A DNA stretch of 64,000 nucleotides from Lantana camara (taxonomy: Eukaryota > Streptophyta > Magnoliopsida > Lamiales > Verbenaceae). The first letter of the stretch is position 1; every line of letters begins with the position of its first letter. The notes beneath the pieces were generated by a model that worked only from the letters and a program-made list of their open reading frames with translations, was not told the origin of the DNA and searched no databases. The stretch covers positions 38,050,501 through 38,114,500 of the forward strand of contig CM074865.1 of the NCBI GenBank assembly GCA_037501455.1, in the 5' to 3' direction. The position numbers and the translations under genes are program-made. Below, piece by piece: positions 11,534-22,400 of this stretch.

Positions 11534-14500
11534 TGTAACGCCCCAACGAGGGCATCCACGCCTATCCCGCGCTACGGACCTAGCTTGTATATAGAATTGC
11601 TATCCATATACCCACCGGGTTCGAAGCAAGCGGTGACAAACGGACATCCTAGCTAGGCGGCACTAGACTCACAAAGCGAGTAAACAGTCACAAGTATGCG
11701 GAAGCTTAAATCATAACATATCAAGTGCATAAATTCATTCATTCACCAAATAAAGTGACCACCACGGTCCAACACGGAATGCTCAAAGTACGGAATGTAA
11801 AATCATCCTAATGACCATCACGGTCCAAACTAGCATAATAAAACATCATACATATTAAATCCATAATCCCCAAAACAAAGCATAAGACATAAGAAACAAG
11901 GTATGCTACACGCATAACGAGTACAAACTAGACCACTTAAACAAGACTCTCAAAAGACCCCGCCTAGCTTGACTCCAAAACGCGACCTGCGGACACGAAA
12001 GATAAAGGGAGTCAGCTCAAAGGAACCGGTGAGGAGAAGTTCACAATATATATAGGGTATATAAGGTTCAATGCATGCTCAAAACAAAGGTGTTCATGAT
12101 CCAACTCATTTTCGAAGTAAATGCAAGTTTTAGAAAATATGGATCATAAACCACACATAACCGGCTCTGCGAGAACGAGCACTCCATCCGATCTTCCCAA
12201 ACCAAGAAATCAACTCAAAACATCCATTACACCGTTGATGCCGAGGGTGTACATCCCCCGATCATCCATAACATAGAGAATTCGGTCCATGAAACCTAGC
12301 TCTCTCCAAGAAAACTTCAACCCCGAACCTCCTCGGAGTCTTAGTAGTCTTGTCCACAAGTGGGAACTTTGGATAAGGACATCCGTCGGCCCTTGCCTTT
12401 CCGGAATATCTCTCACCTCCATCCCCGAGCTCAAAGTCGATTTCCCCAACCAATCGTCCTTGCGAGGTACATCATAACCTCGCTACACAACTCACACATA
12501 CATAATATTCAAATGAAAGTTCCGAAACCATTTTGGGTATCTATCCCATATACCAAAACTTAAGTTTTACTTGTAAACCGTTTTCCATAAGCAAATATTC
12601 ATAATACGAGCAAAGCTCACAAAACTTGGCTTATAAAGCCTAAATATACGTTTTCAAAACGGGAGTTCAAAACCAACAAATATGAAAGGCTATAGGTGTC
12701 CACAGTTTTGAAATCATTTCATAAGTATATAACTCCTCACCTTTACCAAGAACCTCAAAGGTCGACCACGAGCAACGGACTACTCGGCCGGAGACTCACC
12801 ACCTAACAAGACAAACGTACTAACAAAGGTAAGACACGACCCAAACCAAGTAAACGACGCACGGTTTAAGTAACAAGTCACTTATGAGAGTTATGTATGC
12901 TTATGGAGTCATATCATGCACTTAATGAAATGTCAGGATCAATCATGAGCAAGCATAGCATGTCAAGGTCACACATAACGTAGGAAGTCATACAAGTTCA
13001 AGTAAATGCATAACTTAGCAAAATGGGACAACCTAAACTTGATCAAGGCAATAAAATCATAACAAGTGATATGCAAGAAGTTCCACCACATATAATAAGG
13101 CCACAACTCATTAAAGGTATTGTAGAAACAAGAAAAGGACATACAAGAGTCAAAACAAGCGAAACAAGTCAAGAAAATAAGGCTGGGGGAAAATCCACCC
13201 CCATGGATTTTCCTTCACAAAAAATCCACCCTCGCGGATTGTCCAGAAGCTACTGCCTCAAATCCACCCCCATGGATTTTTACACAGCAAAAATCCACCC
13301 TAGTGGATTCTGCCCAGAACTTAAAAAAAACGTGACAGCCACTTCGAACTCGACGGGAATGAGTTCTAAACACCCCAAAACATGAAATTAAGATTCCAGA
13401 ATCTCAATTAAGCATCATAAAACATTTATACATCATATAAGAACATAATATAAGCATAAAATCGAAGAATTAAATTATTTAAGCAAGAATTACATATATG
13501 CATAAAAGCTTCATAGTTCAAGCATGCTCTTCAATGGTGAATCTCTAATCCTAGCTTGAATTCAACTAAAATTGATTCCAAACCTCATAAAAACTCAAGC
13601 ATAATCATTCTACAACACCAAGATTGCAAGAAATCAAATAAATCTTAGACATGCAAGAATTTCCTCAAATCTTCAAAAACCCAAAAATGGTGAAATCAAG
13701 AGAATAGATGGAATCCAACCTAAACATGTTTCTAGGGTCCAAATAGCATACTTAGAACACGAATTCATCAAGAAAACATGGATTAAACTTATAAAATTCG
13801 ACCCTAGTTCATGCTTCTACCAAGAACTTCAAGCTCAAAGCATAACCCAAGCATTTACACAAAACCTTACCTTAGGAGCTGAGAATCAAAGAGAATAGCT
13901 TGGTCTTGAGTCTTGAATCTCTAGCTTCAATCTCCAATCTTGTCTCTTGAAAATGGTTGAAGGTGTTCTTGAGAGAAGATGAATGGGTTGGAGTTAAAAG
14001 TGAGGGAGAGAGGGTTTGAATCTTATGTTTTAACGTAAAATGAGGTTTTGGGTGTTAAAATCTGATTTAGTAATTTGGGTCAGCTATTTGGGTCGCGAAC
14101 CGGGTCAATTGGAGCGGGTCAGGAGTGAAATTGGGTCTCAAATTGGGCTAAATTCGGAATTGGGTCATAAGTCTTATAAAAAGGTTGACTTTCATAAAAT
14201 GGCCATAACTTCTTCGTCCGAACTCCAAATCAAGCGATTCAAGAACCCACGAACTCGTAATCGAATTATCTACTCAATTTCATTAAGTTCTATCCAGTTT
14301 CAGGCTTAGAAAATAAATTTCCCTTTTGGTCCCTAAATTATGCTTCAATGTTCAAATAAGCACATTGTTTTGATTAAACACGAAGCATGCCATCGAAGCC
14401 AAATGGAAGCAATACGAGCACATAATTACCATATCAAATAGTCACGTATTTCATACATGTCATATATTCCACATAAGTTCAAGCATAACAGTCAATTAAG

Positions 14501-14586
14501 GCATATTATTCACATAATTCATGCAAGAAAAGTAAATCGTTCACTCTCGTATCGAGCTTACCTTGATCGAGAAACGGGGCGTCACA
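11534..14586 (-). repeat. 5' LTR of element B
   Basis: 3053-bp LTR from TGTAACGCCCC to CGGGGCGTCACA. Residues 13027-14586 appear identical to 5222-6781, consistent with a recent B insertion. It carries the same dyad cluster, inverted repeat and TATA-rich tract as the other copy. Confidence 0.93.
13190..13309 (-). repeat. Cluster of four short dyads, A/B LTR copy 2
   Basis: Exact repeat of the four dyads described at 5385-5504, offset by 7805 bases. Arms are ATCCA/TGGAT type with C-rich centres. Confidence 0.8.
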
Positions 14587-14917
14587 ATTCCAAAGTGTTG
14601 GAAATGCCCGAATATGATTGATTCCAAGCATGAATATGATTGTCTTGATCTCTTCTTTGAATTTATAGTGATGTATTAGCTGGTAGTTGAGGCGTTCATG
14701 GGTTACCATTAATGAGATATAGAAGCTATATCATGAAATGTTCACCTTATACCTTCATCTCCATATGAGCTTGCTTGGGGCTGAATTTGTATGTTGATTT
14801 GGAGTCTTTTTGCTGCATATTTGTTATCTTGCCTTACCTGAATATGTTGGTTGGAGATTGGCCTGGTGTTGCTCTGTTTTTGGCTCAGTTTGCTGCGTGT
14901 TTTTGCTGTTGCGCGCA

Positions 14918-15072
14918 GGTCGCGCCCGCGACCTTCTTCTCCTTTAATTCAGTCGCACCCGCGACTGATATTTGAGCTGCTCACGTATTTTGCAAAATTT
15001 GATCAAAAATTCTGAATTTAATGGGTAGCGGCCGCTACCATTTCATGGAGAAAATGGGTCACGGCCGCGACC
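14918..15072 (+). repeat. GC-rich dyad cluster in LTR C'
   Basis: Four inverted repeats: GGTCGCG/CGCGACC (14918-14933), AGTCGC/GCGACT (14951-14966), the perfect 16-bp palindrome GGTAGCGGCCGCTACC (15024-15039) and a one-mismatch GGTCACGG/CCGCGACC (15057-15072). LTR C, which is homologous downstream, has GTGACAC-type arms in its corresponding cluster. Confidence 0.8.
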
Positions 15073-16311
15073 CCTGCGTGAGCTGCAAAAATTTCAGTTT
15101 TTTTCAAATTCTGGTGTAGGGCTTGGTTTGATCATTCTTTCCTCTTTTTCAATGTTGCATGCATGGATATTAATGGCATTTGTTTTCCTAATTAGATGCA
15201 TGATTGCATGCATGGAAATAGGTGAATCTTTAGTGCATGCCTAATTGCTCATTTTGTGTAAATTGCATGCTTTTGTAAGTAGCAATTTTATTTCATGCAT
15301 AATTGTTTCAATTTGTGGTAAATTGCATGCATGGTTACATACACCTATATTTAAATATATATATAAATATGATTTGGTATATATATTTAAATATTGTTTA
15401 ATTTATTTAAATTTTAAAATTTAATTGTTATCAATTTTGTGTTATTTAATTTCCGAACATGACTTAAACGTTTCTATTTGCCTATTTTTTAATTGTATTC
15501 ATGTTATACTACGTGTTATGATTGTATTTGAAATTCGTGGATCAATTTATTTAAATGTGAAGGTTATGAACTTGAACGGCTTTAAATGTTTCTTGAAATG
15601 AACGTTTATATGTCTTTAAGACATTAATAGTGCACATGAACATGTTCATTACATAACATACTCTTTTATGCATTCATATCATGATCGTTTCATTGCCGAG
15701 CGTCTTAATTGGTCATTTTGAGTCTCGCTTCACCTTTCTTGCATAGATTTTGATCCCGTTGGAGACGAGGCCGGTCCTTGAGGCTTTCGTGTCTTCTTTT
15801 TGTCGGCTCAAGGTGGGTTTTTCTTCTAAATAGATAAATTGACCCGATATATCTCCCTATGTGAAAAATTTTAATCCAAAGTAATATGATTATATATATA
15901 TATTGAGTCTTTTCTCGAGTAAATGATTGCAAACGTATAACCTTTCTTTTATGAATCCTACCTTATGTTTTGGCGAGATATGATTGTTATGATTGTTATG
16001 CACGGGCCCTGGGACTTAGTGCATGTGGCTATCCGGGGAGGCAAGGGCTGACGGTGATCCCATGTATTAGTCCCAACCAACTACGGTGATACCGGACCTC
16101 GCTAGGAGATTAGCGGGGAATGGGAGCTGAGTGCCTTTGGGGGATTCATGTACCCCCTCTGGCCTATGAATGGACCGGTGGTCGAGTCCTGCAAACCCGT
16201 CCACCACTTGGAGGGAGAAGGTGTATATGTATAATTATGATCATGAATGTATGTGCACCAAAGATATTTATGATAATGAATAAACTATGATATGATTACA
16301 CGAGGAGAAGG

Positions 16312-16345
16312 TTGGAGATTATGCACGCCCACTCGCCGGGCCTTG
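16312..16345 (+). repeat. CTCGCCGGG block shared between LTR families
   Basis: GGTTGGAGA, about ten variable bases, then CCCACTCGCCGGGCC. Counterparts on the other strand are at 18127-18153 (G), 30792-30823 (C), 39736-39760 (K), 46971-46999 and 54304-54332 (J). Not seen in the A/B or E LTRs. Confidence 0.55.
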
Positions 16346-16380
16346 AAACCCTATGCCTAATTATGAATGAATATGATAGT

Positions 16381-16451
16381 TATAAACCCGTAGATGCCTT
16401 TCTTTATCTCACCCACTTGGGAAAGCTTCTAACACTTCTTACGGGTTTATA
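16381..16451 (+). repeat. 12-bp stem upstream of the promoter region, LTR C'
   Basis: TATAAACCCGTA (16381-16392) and TACGGGTTTATA (16440-16451) are perfect inverted arms with a 47-base loop. AGCTTGCATG follows the second arm, as in C and G with small changes. Confidence 0.7.
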
Positions 16452-16741
16452 GCTTGCATGTATATGTTTTAATTCTGTCATATTTATATATTAAGCCTGT
16501 TTTATACCCACCAGTCCCTTTTGGACTAAACCCGGCTTGTTTTCAGTGGTTTTGTGCAGGTTAAGGAGCTAAGCGGGAATTCGGGTCAATAGATCTTGCA
16601 TTTGCTTCTAGCTTTTGTAATTTGTCTTCACACTTGCATATTTTTTATATATGAGTGTGTATATGGAGCGTTGTTCATAGAACTTGAAATACTTGGTTGG
16701 ATAGTGGATATGAACTTTATTTTTGGAGCTTGCAGGCTCGT

Positions 16742-16743
<2 letters not shown>

Positions 16744-16786
<43 letters not shown>
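16744..16786. repeat. TA dinucleotide microsatellite
   Basis: About 21 TA units inside LTR C'. A likely variable-length locus; no function implied. Confidence 0.95.
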
Positions 16787-16789
<3 letters not shown>

Positions 16790-16979
16790 ATGTTTTGTTA
16801 AACAAATGCTTCCGCTTTAGTGAATACTCTGATTCGTTTGGTATAAGGGTTAGCCCGCCTAGCATAACGTGTGTGTTTGTCCCCGTTCTCCGTGACTTAG
16901 CTCGAGTATGGATTGTCCATTTCAAATTCGGGTCGGGTCTCGGTGCGGGGGATGTGACACCATGCGCTCGGGTGTTACA

Positions 16980-17538
16980 ATTGGGGTCTTGGCACTTCAT
17001 TTTTTCATACAAGTTTGGGAGAGGTTTTGGCTGAGTTCTCGGCTTTGAAACTATATCCCTTTTCTCCTAGTTAATTCCGATTTATTTTGAAATTAATTTT
17101 AGTTAGGTGTTTATATATAAAACGCCTAATTTCGGGATATTAAACCCTGAAAAGGGTTTTCTAGTTTAAAGTTTTATTTTCTCTTAGTATTTAGAGAAAT
17201 ACTTTCGGAGCCCAGACTCCGAGGGTTTCTCTGGAGTTATTGCAGAGAAGCTCTGCCGGTTTCACCAAGAGTGATCGTGTATCGGGTTCCCGGGAGGTGA
17301 ACGCGGTAACCGTCTTCTGCGAAAGCAAAGGAGCTGGAAAAATGCCGTTAGATAGCCATGTTTGTAGTACGGTAATATTTTACAGTTGTATTATTTTAAA
17401 CATGATAAATTATATGCTCTTAAGTGTTAATTGCATGTTAGATATTTATCTGCTTAAGTGATTTAAAATTTATTATCAATTGCATATATATACTTGAGTA
17501 GATCCGGCTAGTCTTCCGCTTTGTATTAAAATATTTTA
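16980..17538 (+). repeat. Copia F 5' LTR, first part
   Basis: A U3/R-like sequence with TATATATAA at 17112-17120, truncated on the left at LTR C' and interrupted on the right by solo LTR G. It is assigned to F because the LTR resumes at 19392 and is followed by F's primer-binding site. It does not overlap the surviving piece of the F 3' LTR (56560-56891), so LTR divergence cannot be measured. Confidence 0.7.
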
Positions 17539-19391
17539 TGTAGCACCCCTACACGTGGAGATGCCACACCCCCGCACTATAGGTCGCTCCACATACGAAA
17601 CGGGTAATCCGTACATGAATTAACCTATAGCGAACGGGTGACAATGTAATAAATCGACAAGCTAGGCGGGACTAACTCATACACGCAACAGGATAACGCG
17701 GAAGCATGATCTATTCACTATCAAATATAACTATTAAAATAATTTATAACATCGGTCATTTGTCAAATAACTCGTATACTAGTTCACATATCAATACATT
17801 ATCATCTCCGAATTCATAACGAATAAGCATAATAATCAGTCTAATGCAACAACAAATAATATGCACTGTGCTTGACTCGATTACATGGACTAGACTCGAC
17901 TCGATTCCCGCCTAGCGTGCACCTGCAATAACCTGAAAGGTGGAGGCGTCAGTCTGTGATGACCGAGTAAGGGTTTTAAATAATATTAGCGCAGATAACG
18001 TGCAAGCTATATTCTCGGGTAAAGACTTAGAAAGATGAATATATAAGTTCAATAAGGAGATATCTTCGCCCGAGAATACAACTGTCAATATTAAGTACTT
18101 GATCATTTTCATGCATTCAATACATAGCCCGGCGAGTGAGGGCAGTCTCCAACCTTACTCCAAATGTACATGAAACATGTTTGCTTGATTATTTAACAAG
18201 TGATCATGTAATTCAGTTACAGTGCATAGGTGCGATAGTGTATTCAGGCAACAAAATCAAGGAATGGAAATCATGCAATAACCAGAGGACAATCCGTGGT
18301 GACGGACCCGTCCCCAGTCTCCTTTTCCCTCCAATGATGGGAAGGTAGCTAGCCTTCACCATCCACGACGTGTTGAGCAGAGGGTACATGAATCCCTAAG
18401 CCCGGAACTCCTTCCTCCACTAATCTCCTAGTGGATTCAGGGGTCATCCCAATGTGGTGAGGATAGCGCGAGAGTTACCCGTCAGCCCATGCTTTCCCGG
18501 TTGGCTCAAGCCACTACCCTCGGGCACAATCATGAACATGCTTTACTCGCCAAACGTCCTTGATTCATGACAATAACATGGTTTGCTTGCTTGCTTTCAT
18601 GAAATGACTTGCTTAAAATAGTGAGTGATTTCATGGAAAACTATAGATATAAATACCTTTTAGCCGAAAGTTCATATAAGGGTATACGGGTTCTGTATAA
18701 CTAGCAACTAAACCTCACCTGACAAGCGACACGACGACTCAAGGATGCATGAACGTGCTCGTTGATCCCTAGTCTCCGCCCTGGAGAAGAACTTGAATGA
18801 AAAAAGGAAAGGAGGAGATGCAAATATGGAGATGATAATGCTTCAAATCCTTAAATATTTCCGGAAAATAGCTTAAGGATAATGAAATTCCTCATTCCTT
18901 CTTCTTGAGGTGTTGCTCGAGAGACAAGAGAGCAAGAATGGTGTAGATGATTGTGTATGAAGAATGTGGAAGGAATGTTACGTGATGCATCTCTTATAAT
19001 TGATGAATTAATTCGATTTGCAATCAAGTCCCTCAAGTTATGTATGTTATGCAATTAAGTTTAATTCCTACAATTTTATTCACTTTGGTCCAAGAATTGT
19101 TTATGCAATTTGGTCCTTTAATTTAAAAGAATGATCATGTAAGGACAATTAAGCAATTAATTCACATTCGGCAATTTATTTCACGTAATAATCATTTCCA
19201 AATCACGTTATATTTCTAAATTTGATATGAATTTCACATAATTCCACGTAAATATGTTGAAATGTAATTCATAAAATTTCCACAAAGTGTAGGAATCTAA
19301 TAAACTAAAGAATTAGAATAAATCCTAACTCTCGGAAAATCACACGTGTCGTGTGTACCTGAATAACTGGAAATTGGGGTGTTACATTTTA
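17534..19391 (-). mobile_element. Solo LTR G with TTTTA target duplication
   Basis: LTR 17539-19386 (1848 bp), TGTAGCACCCC to GGGGTGTTACA, flanked directly by TTTTA at 17534-17538 and 19387-19391. It is gypsy-type in minus sense, judged from blocks shared with J: CGCCTAGC, CTCGGGTAAAGACTTAG and the CTCGCCGGG block. No internal domain remains, so it formed by LTR-LTR recombination. It is about 700-780 bp shorter than J's LTR and lacks the dyad-cluster region. It carries a 10-bp stem TATTCTCGGG/CCCGAGAATA at 18010-18078. Confidence 0.92.
18010..18078 (-). repeat. 10-bp stem in solo LTR G
   Basis: TATTCTCGGG (18010-18019) pairs perfectly with CCCGAGAATA (18069-18078), with a 49-base loop. Position is about 470-540 bp from the LTR 3' end, matching the stems of C, C', J and A/B. 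Confidence 0.7.
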
Positions 19392-19476
19392 ATACTTGTA
19401 TTATAATAAAAATTTTAAAATATGGTCCCGAACCACTACTGTTCTGGGTCCACCACCCAGCAACTGGTATCAGACC
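19392..19476 (+). repeat. Copia F 5' LTR end and primer-binding site
   Basis: The LTR resumes after solo LTR G and ends CCCAGCA at 19462. TGGTATCAGACC at 19465-19476 is a slightly decayed initiator-Met tRNA primer site and sets plus orientation for F. Confidence 0.75.
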
Positions 19477-22400
19477 CGTGCTCTTGATATATACATGCAT
19501 TGATATGATGCATGCGATGCATAATTTTAAATCTGATACTTTGCACGTAAATTCTATCAAAGGAGGCTGGTTTTTAAGTGGGACCGTTTGTGAACCCTCC
19601 AGTGTTTCCTGGGAATTTACGTGGAATGGTATTTTTTGGGAAACAATTTAATTGTTTTTCCTAAAAAATTACTAAACCAGCAAACATGATTTAAATTATA
19701 AGATAATTTATTTATAACATGTTTACTTTATGCCATTTATTTTAAGCATGATAATTATATGAAAGCATGCTTAATTATTATATTTTATGGTATGATCATG
19801 ATAATATGAGATGTTATGCTATTTTCAATTATGCATATTTTATTTAATGTGATTAGATAAATAATGTTTAATAGAGATTAGACGCAATGCATAATTGGAC
19901 TAATATTTTCGGCCTAATTAATAAATTGTTATTAAAGCCTTAAAATATTATTAGGATTATAAATGTGATTTAGTAATCCTAGTGGGAGGGTATTAATTAG
20001 ATTAATCACTTCCAACAATAAGACGCCAAAAGTGATTATATGATAATCAATAAAATAATCCACACTTTCTAAAAATTCAAGTGGGAGCGAGATGAAAAGA
20101 GTTGGATTCTCACGGCCTCCATTACCCATCTAAAGTATAGTGGATATATACTACTCCCTTCGGTGGGTATGTATTCGCGGTATACAAGATTAGACTTCTT
20201 CGGATAGAATAAAATACGGGAAAGTCAGCTCGACCACGTCACCATGGAGTGTCTTGACCTACTCGTACGGACTTCTAGGTAATGGTATACACTTGATTAA
20301 GTAATGTATTAACCTCCCTTCGGAGCTCTGTTAAATTTACTTAGAGGTCAAGGGTTGAGGTGGTGGATTAACATTGTTTGGTAAGAGTTACCTAGATAAC
20401 ATGTTAATAAAGAATAGTTCCTACTTTTCTAAGCGGTTTTCGACCTCGCCTCCGGGGAGTCAACTGTGGTTAGTTAAGTCACCATTACGTAAATCAAAAT
20501 GTTTACATGGATTTCATTTATTGGTTAGACGCAGAAGAAAGTGAAATGCATGATCATAACTTGCTTTTTTTTTTTTTTCAGTTTTATAATTACGATCGCT
20601 CTTAGCCCACTCCCAACTATATGTCTATAAGGAAATAGGCTAGTAAGGGTTCAATTATGCTGACTAGGAAATGAATCTTGACATCGTGTTGAGACATTAA
20701 AATTTGCGTACTCACTGAATCTTATCCTAAAATTCCGAAAACTGCAGCCAGTCAGGATTAGAAAGACGCTTATTCCAAATGGATCAAGTGTGATGATCTA
20801 ACTAGTCTTGTATCCTGTCATCTGTTTTAGATGTTCTTGAGCATCAGATACATGAGATGCCTACTGATATGAACATAATTTGAAAACATGATTGTACGAA
20901 TGTACGAGTTAATGAAAAAGGTTGTTAGTTAAAGATGTTTGAAGGATCACTGGTTCAGAATCATATTATGAATATGATAACTGATCTGAATAATATTGAA
21001 AGCCTCTGTGCTTAAAGAGACAATCTTAACAGACAGGATATGATCATATACTCTCTGCCTAAGTCGCTTGAACGTTCAGGATTAATTTTAAATTTTTTTT
21101 AACACAACCTGAACCAATGAACGGCCTCAATATGGCAGAAAGGGTGATATAGACTAAGGAAAAGGTTCTCTTAAATCAGACATCAATATCCACGGCCTAG
21201 AAAGGCAGTGAGTGGAAGAAAAAGAAAAGGAATGGTTCCCAATCTTAAGGTTCAGAAATAGAAAGTCAAATCCGACAATGGAAAAGTGTTTCTATTTCGG
21301 TGGTAACGGGTATTAGAAAGGAAATTGTCCAAAATACTTAGTTTGTCCATTTGCTACGCCGTTTAGATAAGATATGAAGATATCTTACTCGTTGAAAGTA
21401 TGTTTAGTTGGAAATTCACCGGATCCCTGCTGTGTGAACTTGAGATCAACTAATCATATTTGCAATTCGTTGCAAAGATTCAAACTAACCAGGAAGTTTG
21501 AAAAATGGCTAACACACAATTACTGCTCGGGGATAATACCAGTGTAATTATATTAGCAGTAAGGACTATAAAGTCGTATTTTGGCAATAGGGTTTTTATA
21601 TTATACGTGCCATATATACAGAAATTTGAGTTTTGTAAGTTATTTGATAACTAATGGTTCAACTATTTGTTTTGAACAAAAGTTTACCATTAAACAAAAT
21701 AAAAGGTTTATTTGCTCTGGCACAATAAAAGATGGTCTTTTATACCTCAATGAAAACCCTGATTTCAAGATTAACACTGAAAAACTTGACTTACCATCTA
21801 AGAAGAAAAACTTTTACGTGGCACCTATCTATTGGTCAGTTGAATCTGAATAGGATCCAAAGACTGATTGTTGAGTCATATTGACTTGAAAACAGTATCA
21901 ATCTGCGAATCCTATTTAGAAAGTTAAAATGACCAAGAAGATTTTTTTAGACAAAGGGTATTAAGCTATGAACTTGCTTGAATTAGTTCATACGGACGTA
22001 TGATATTATGAGTGTTCAAGCAAGAGAAAGTTTTGGGTACTTCATCATTCATTTGAATGATTACTCTAGATATAGATATGTTTATTTGATGAGACTTAAG
22101 TCTGTAATTTTGAAGAGTTCAAAGAATATAAGACTGAAGTCAAAGAATCAAATCAGAAAACATATCAAGGCACTTCAATTAGATCGAAGTAGTGATAAGT
22201 ATCTAAGTTCAGAAATAAATAGAATTTCTCAAATGAGATTATATCTCAACTATCTGTATGAGATACGTCTTAGTAAAGATGTATTGCAGAAAAGAGAAAT
22301 AGAACTTTGATAATGATGGCAAGATTCATGAAGAGCCATGCTGCCCTACGAAGTTCGTTTTGGGGTCTTGCGCTCAAAATGACAATATACATTAAACCTA

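Larger units (their letters stand above)
3729..14586 (-). mobile_element. Gypsy element B, both LTRs present
   Basis: Complete Ty3/gypsy element of about 10.9 kb: LTR, tRNA-iMet primer site, gag-pol in one frame, purine-rich tract, LTR. The 3' LTR is shared with A. Order of domains (gag knuckles, protease, RT, RNase H, integrase, chromodomain-like tail) is that of plant chromoviruses; the 3-kb LTRs fit Tekay/Del. The right flank at 14587 begins ATTCC; the original target duplication cannot be confirmed because A's left end is outside the window. The coding frame has two stops and one frameshift, so B is probably not autonomous. Confidence 0.92.
14587..16979 (+). repeat. Truncated plus-sense gypsy LTR (C')
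   Basis: The right end is a clear LTR 3' terminus (CGCTCGGGTGTTACA at 16979), and the last 1.3 kb is the reverse complement of the C LTR at 30193-31450. The left end is cut by element B, so this LTR was interrupted by the A/B tandem or lost its start when that arrived. No primer-binding site follows at 16980; the next sequence is copia F LTR. It is therefore a solo or truncated LTR rather than a visible complete element. It contains a GC-rich dyad cluster, a long stem and a TA repeat. Confidence 0.8.

Noticed and set aside
14593..14709. Frame ending CDAPFLDQGKLD at 14506-14709 as a separate gene
   Set aside because: It is the LTR-coded tail of the A/B pol frame seen in the second LTR plus flanking LTR C' sequence.
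16608..17012. 134-residue minus-strand frame with repeated Tyr-Ile
   Set aside because: The Tyr-Ile run is the translated TA microsatellite; the rest is LTR C'.
20560..20580. T-rich run followed by CAG as an intron acceptor
   Set aside because: A polypyrimidine-AG is present but no matching exon structure can be shown in the decayed copia F.
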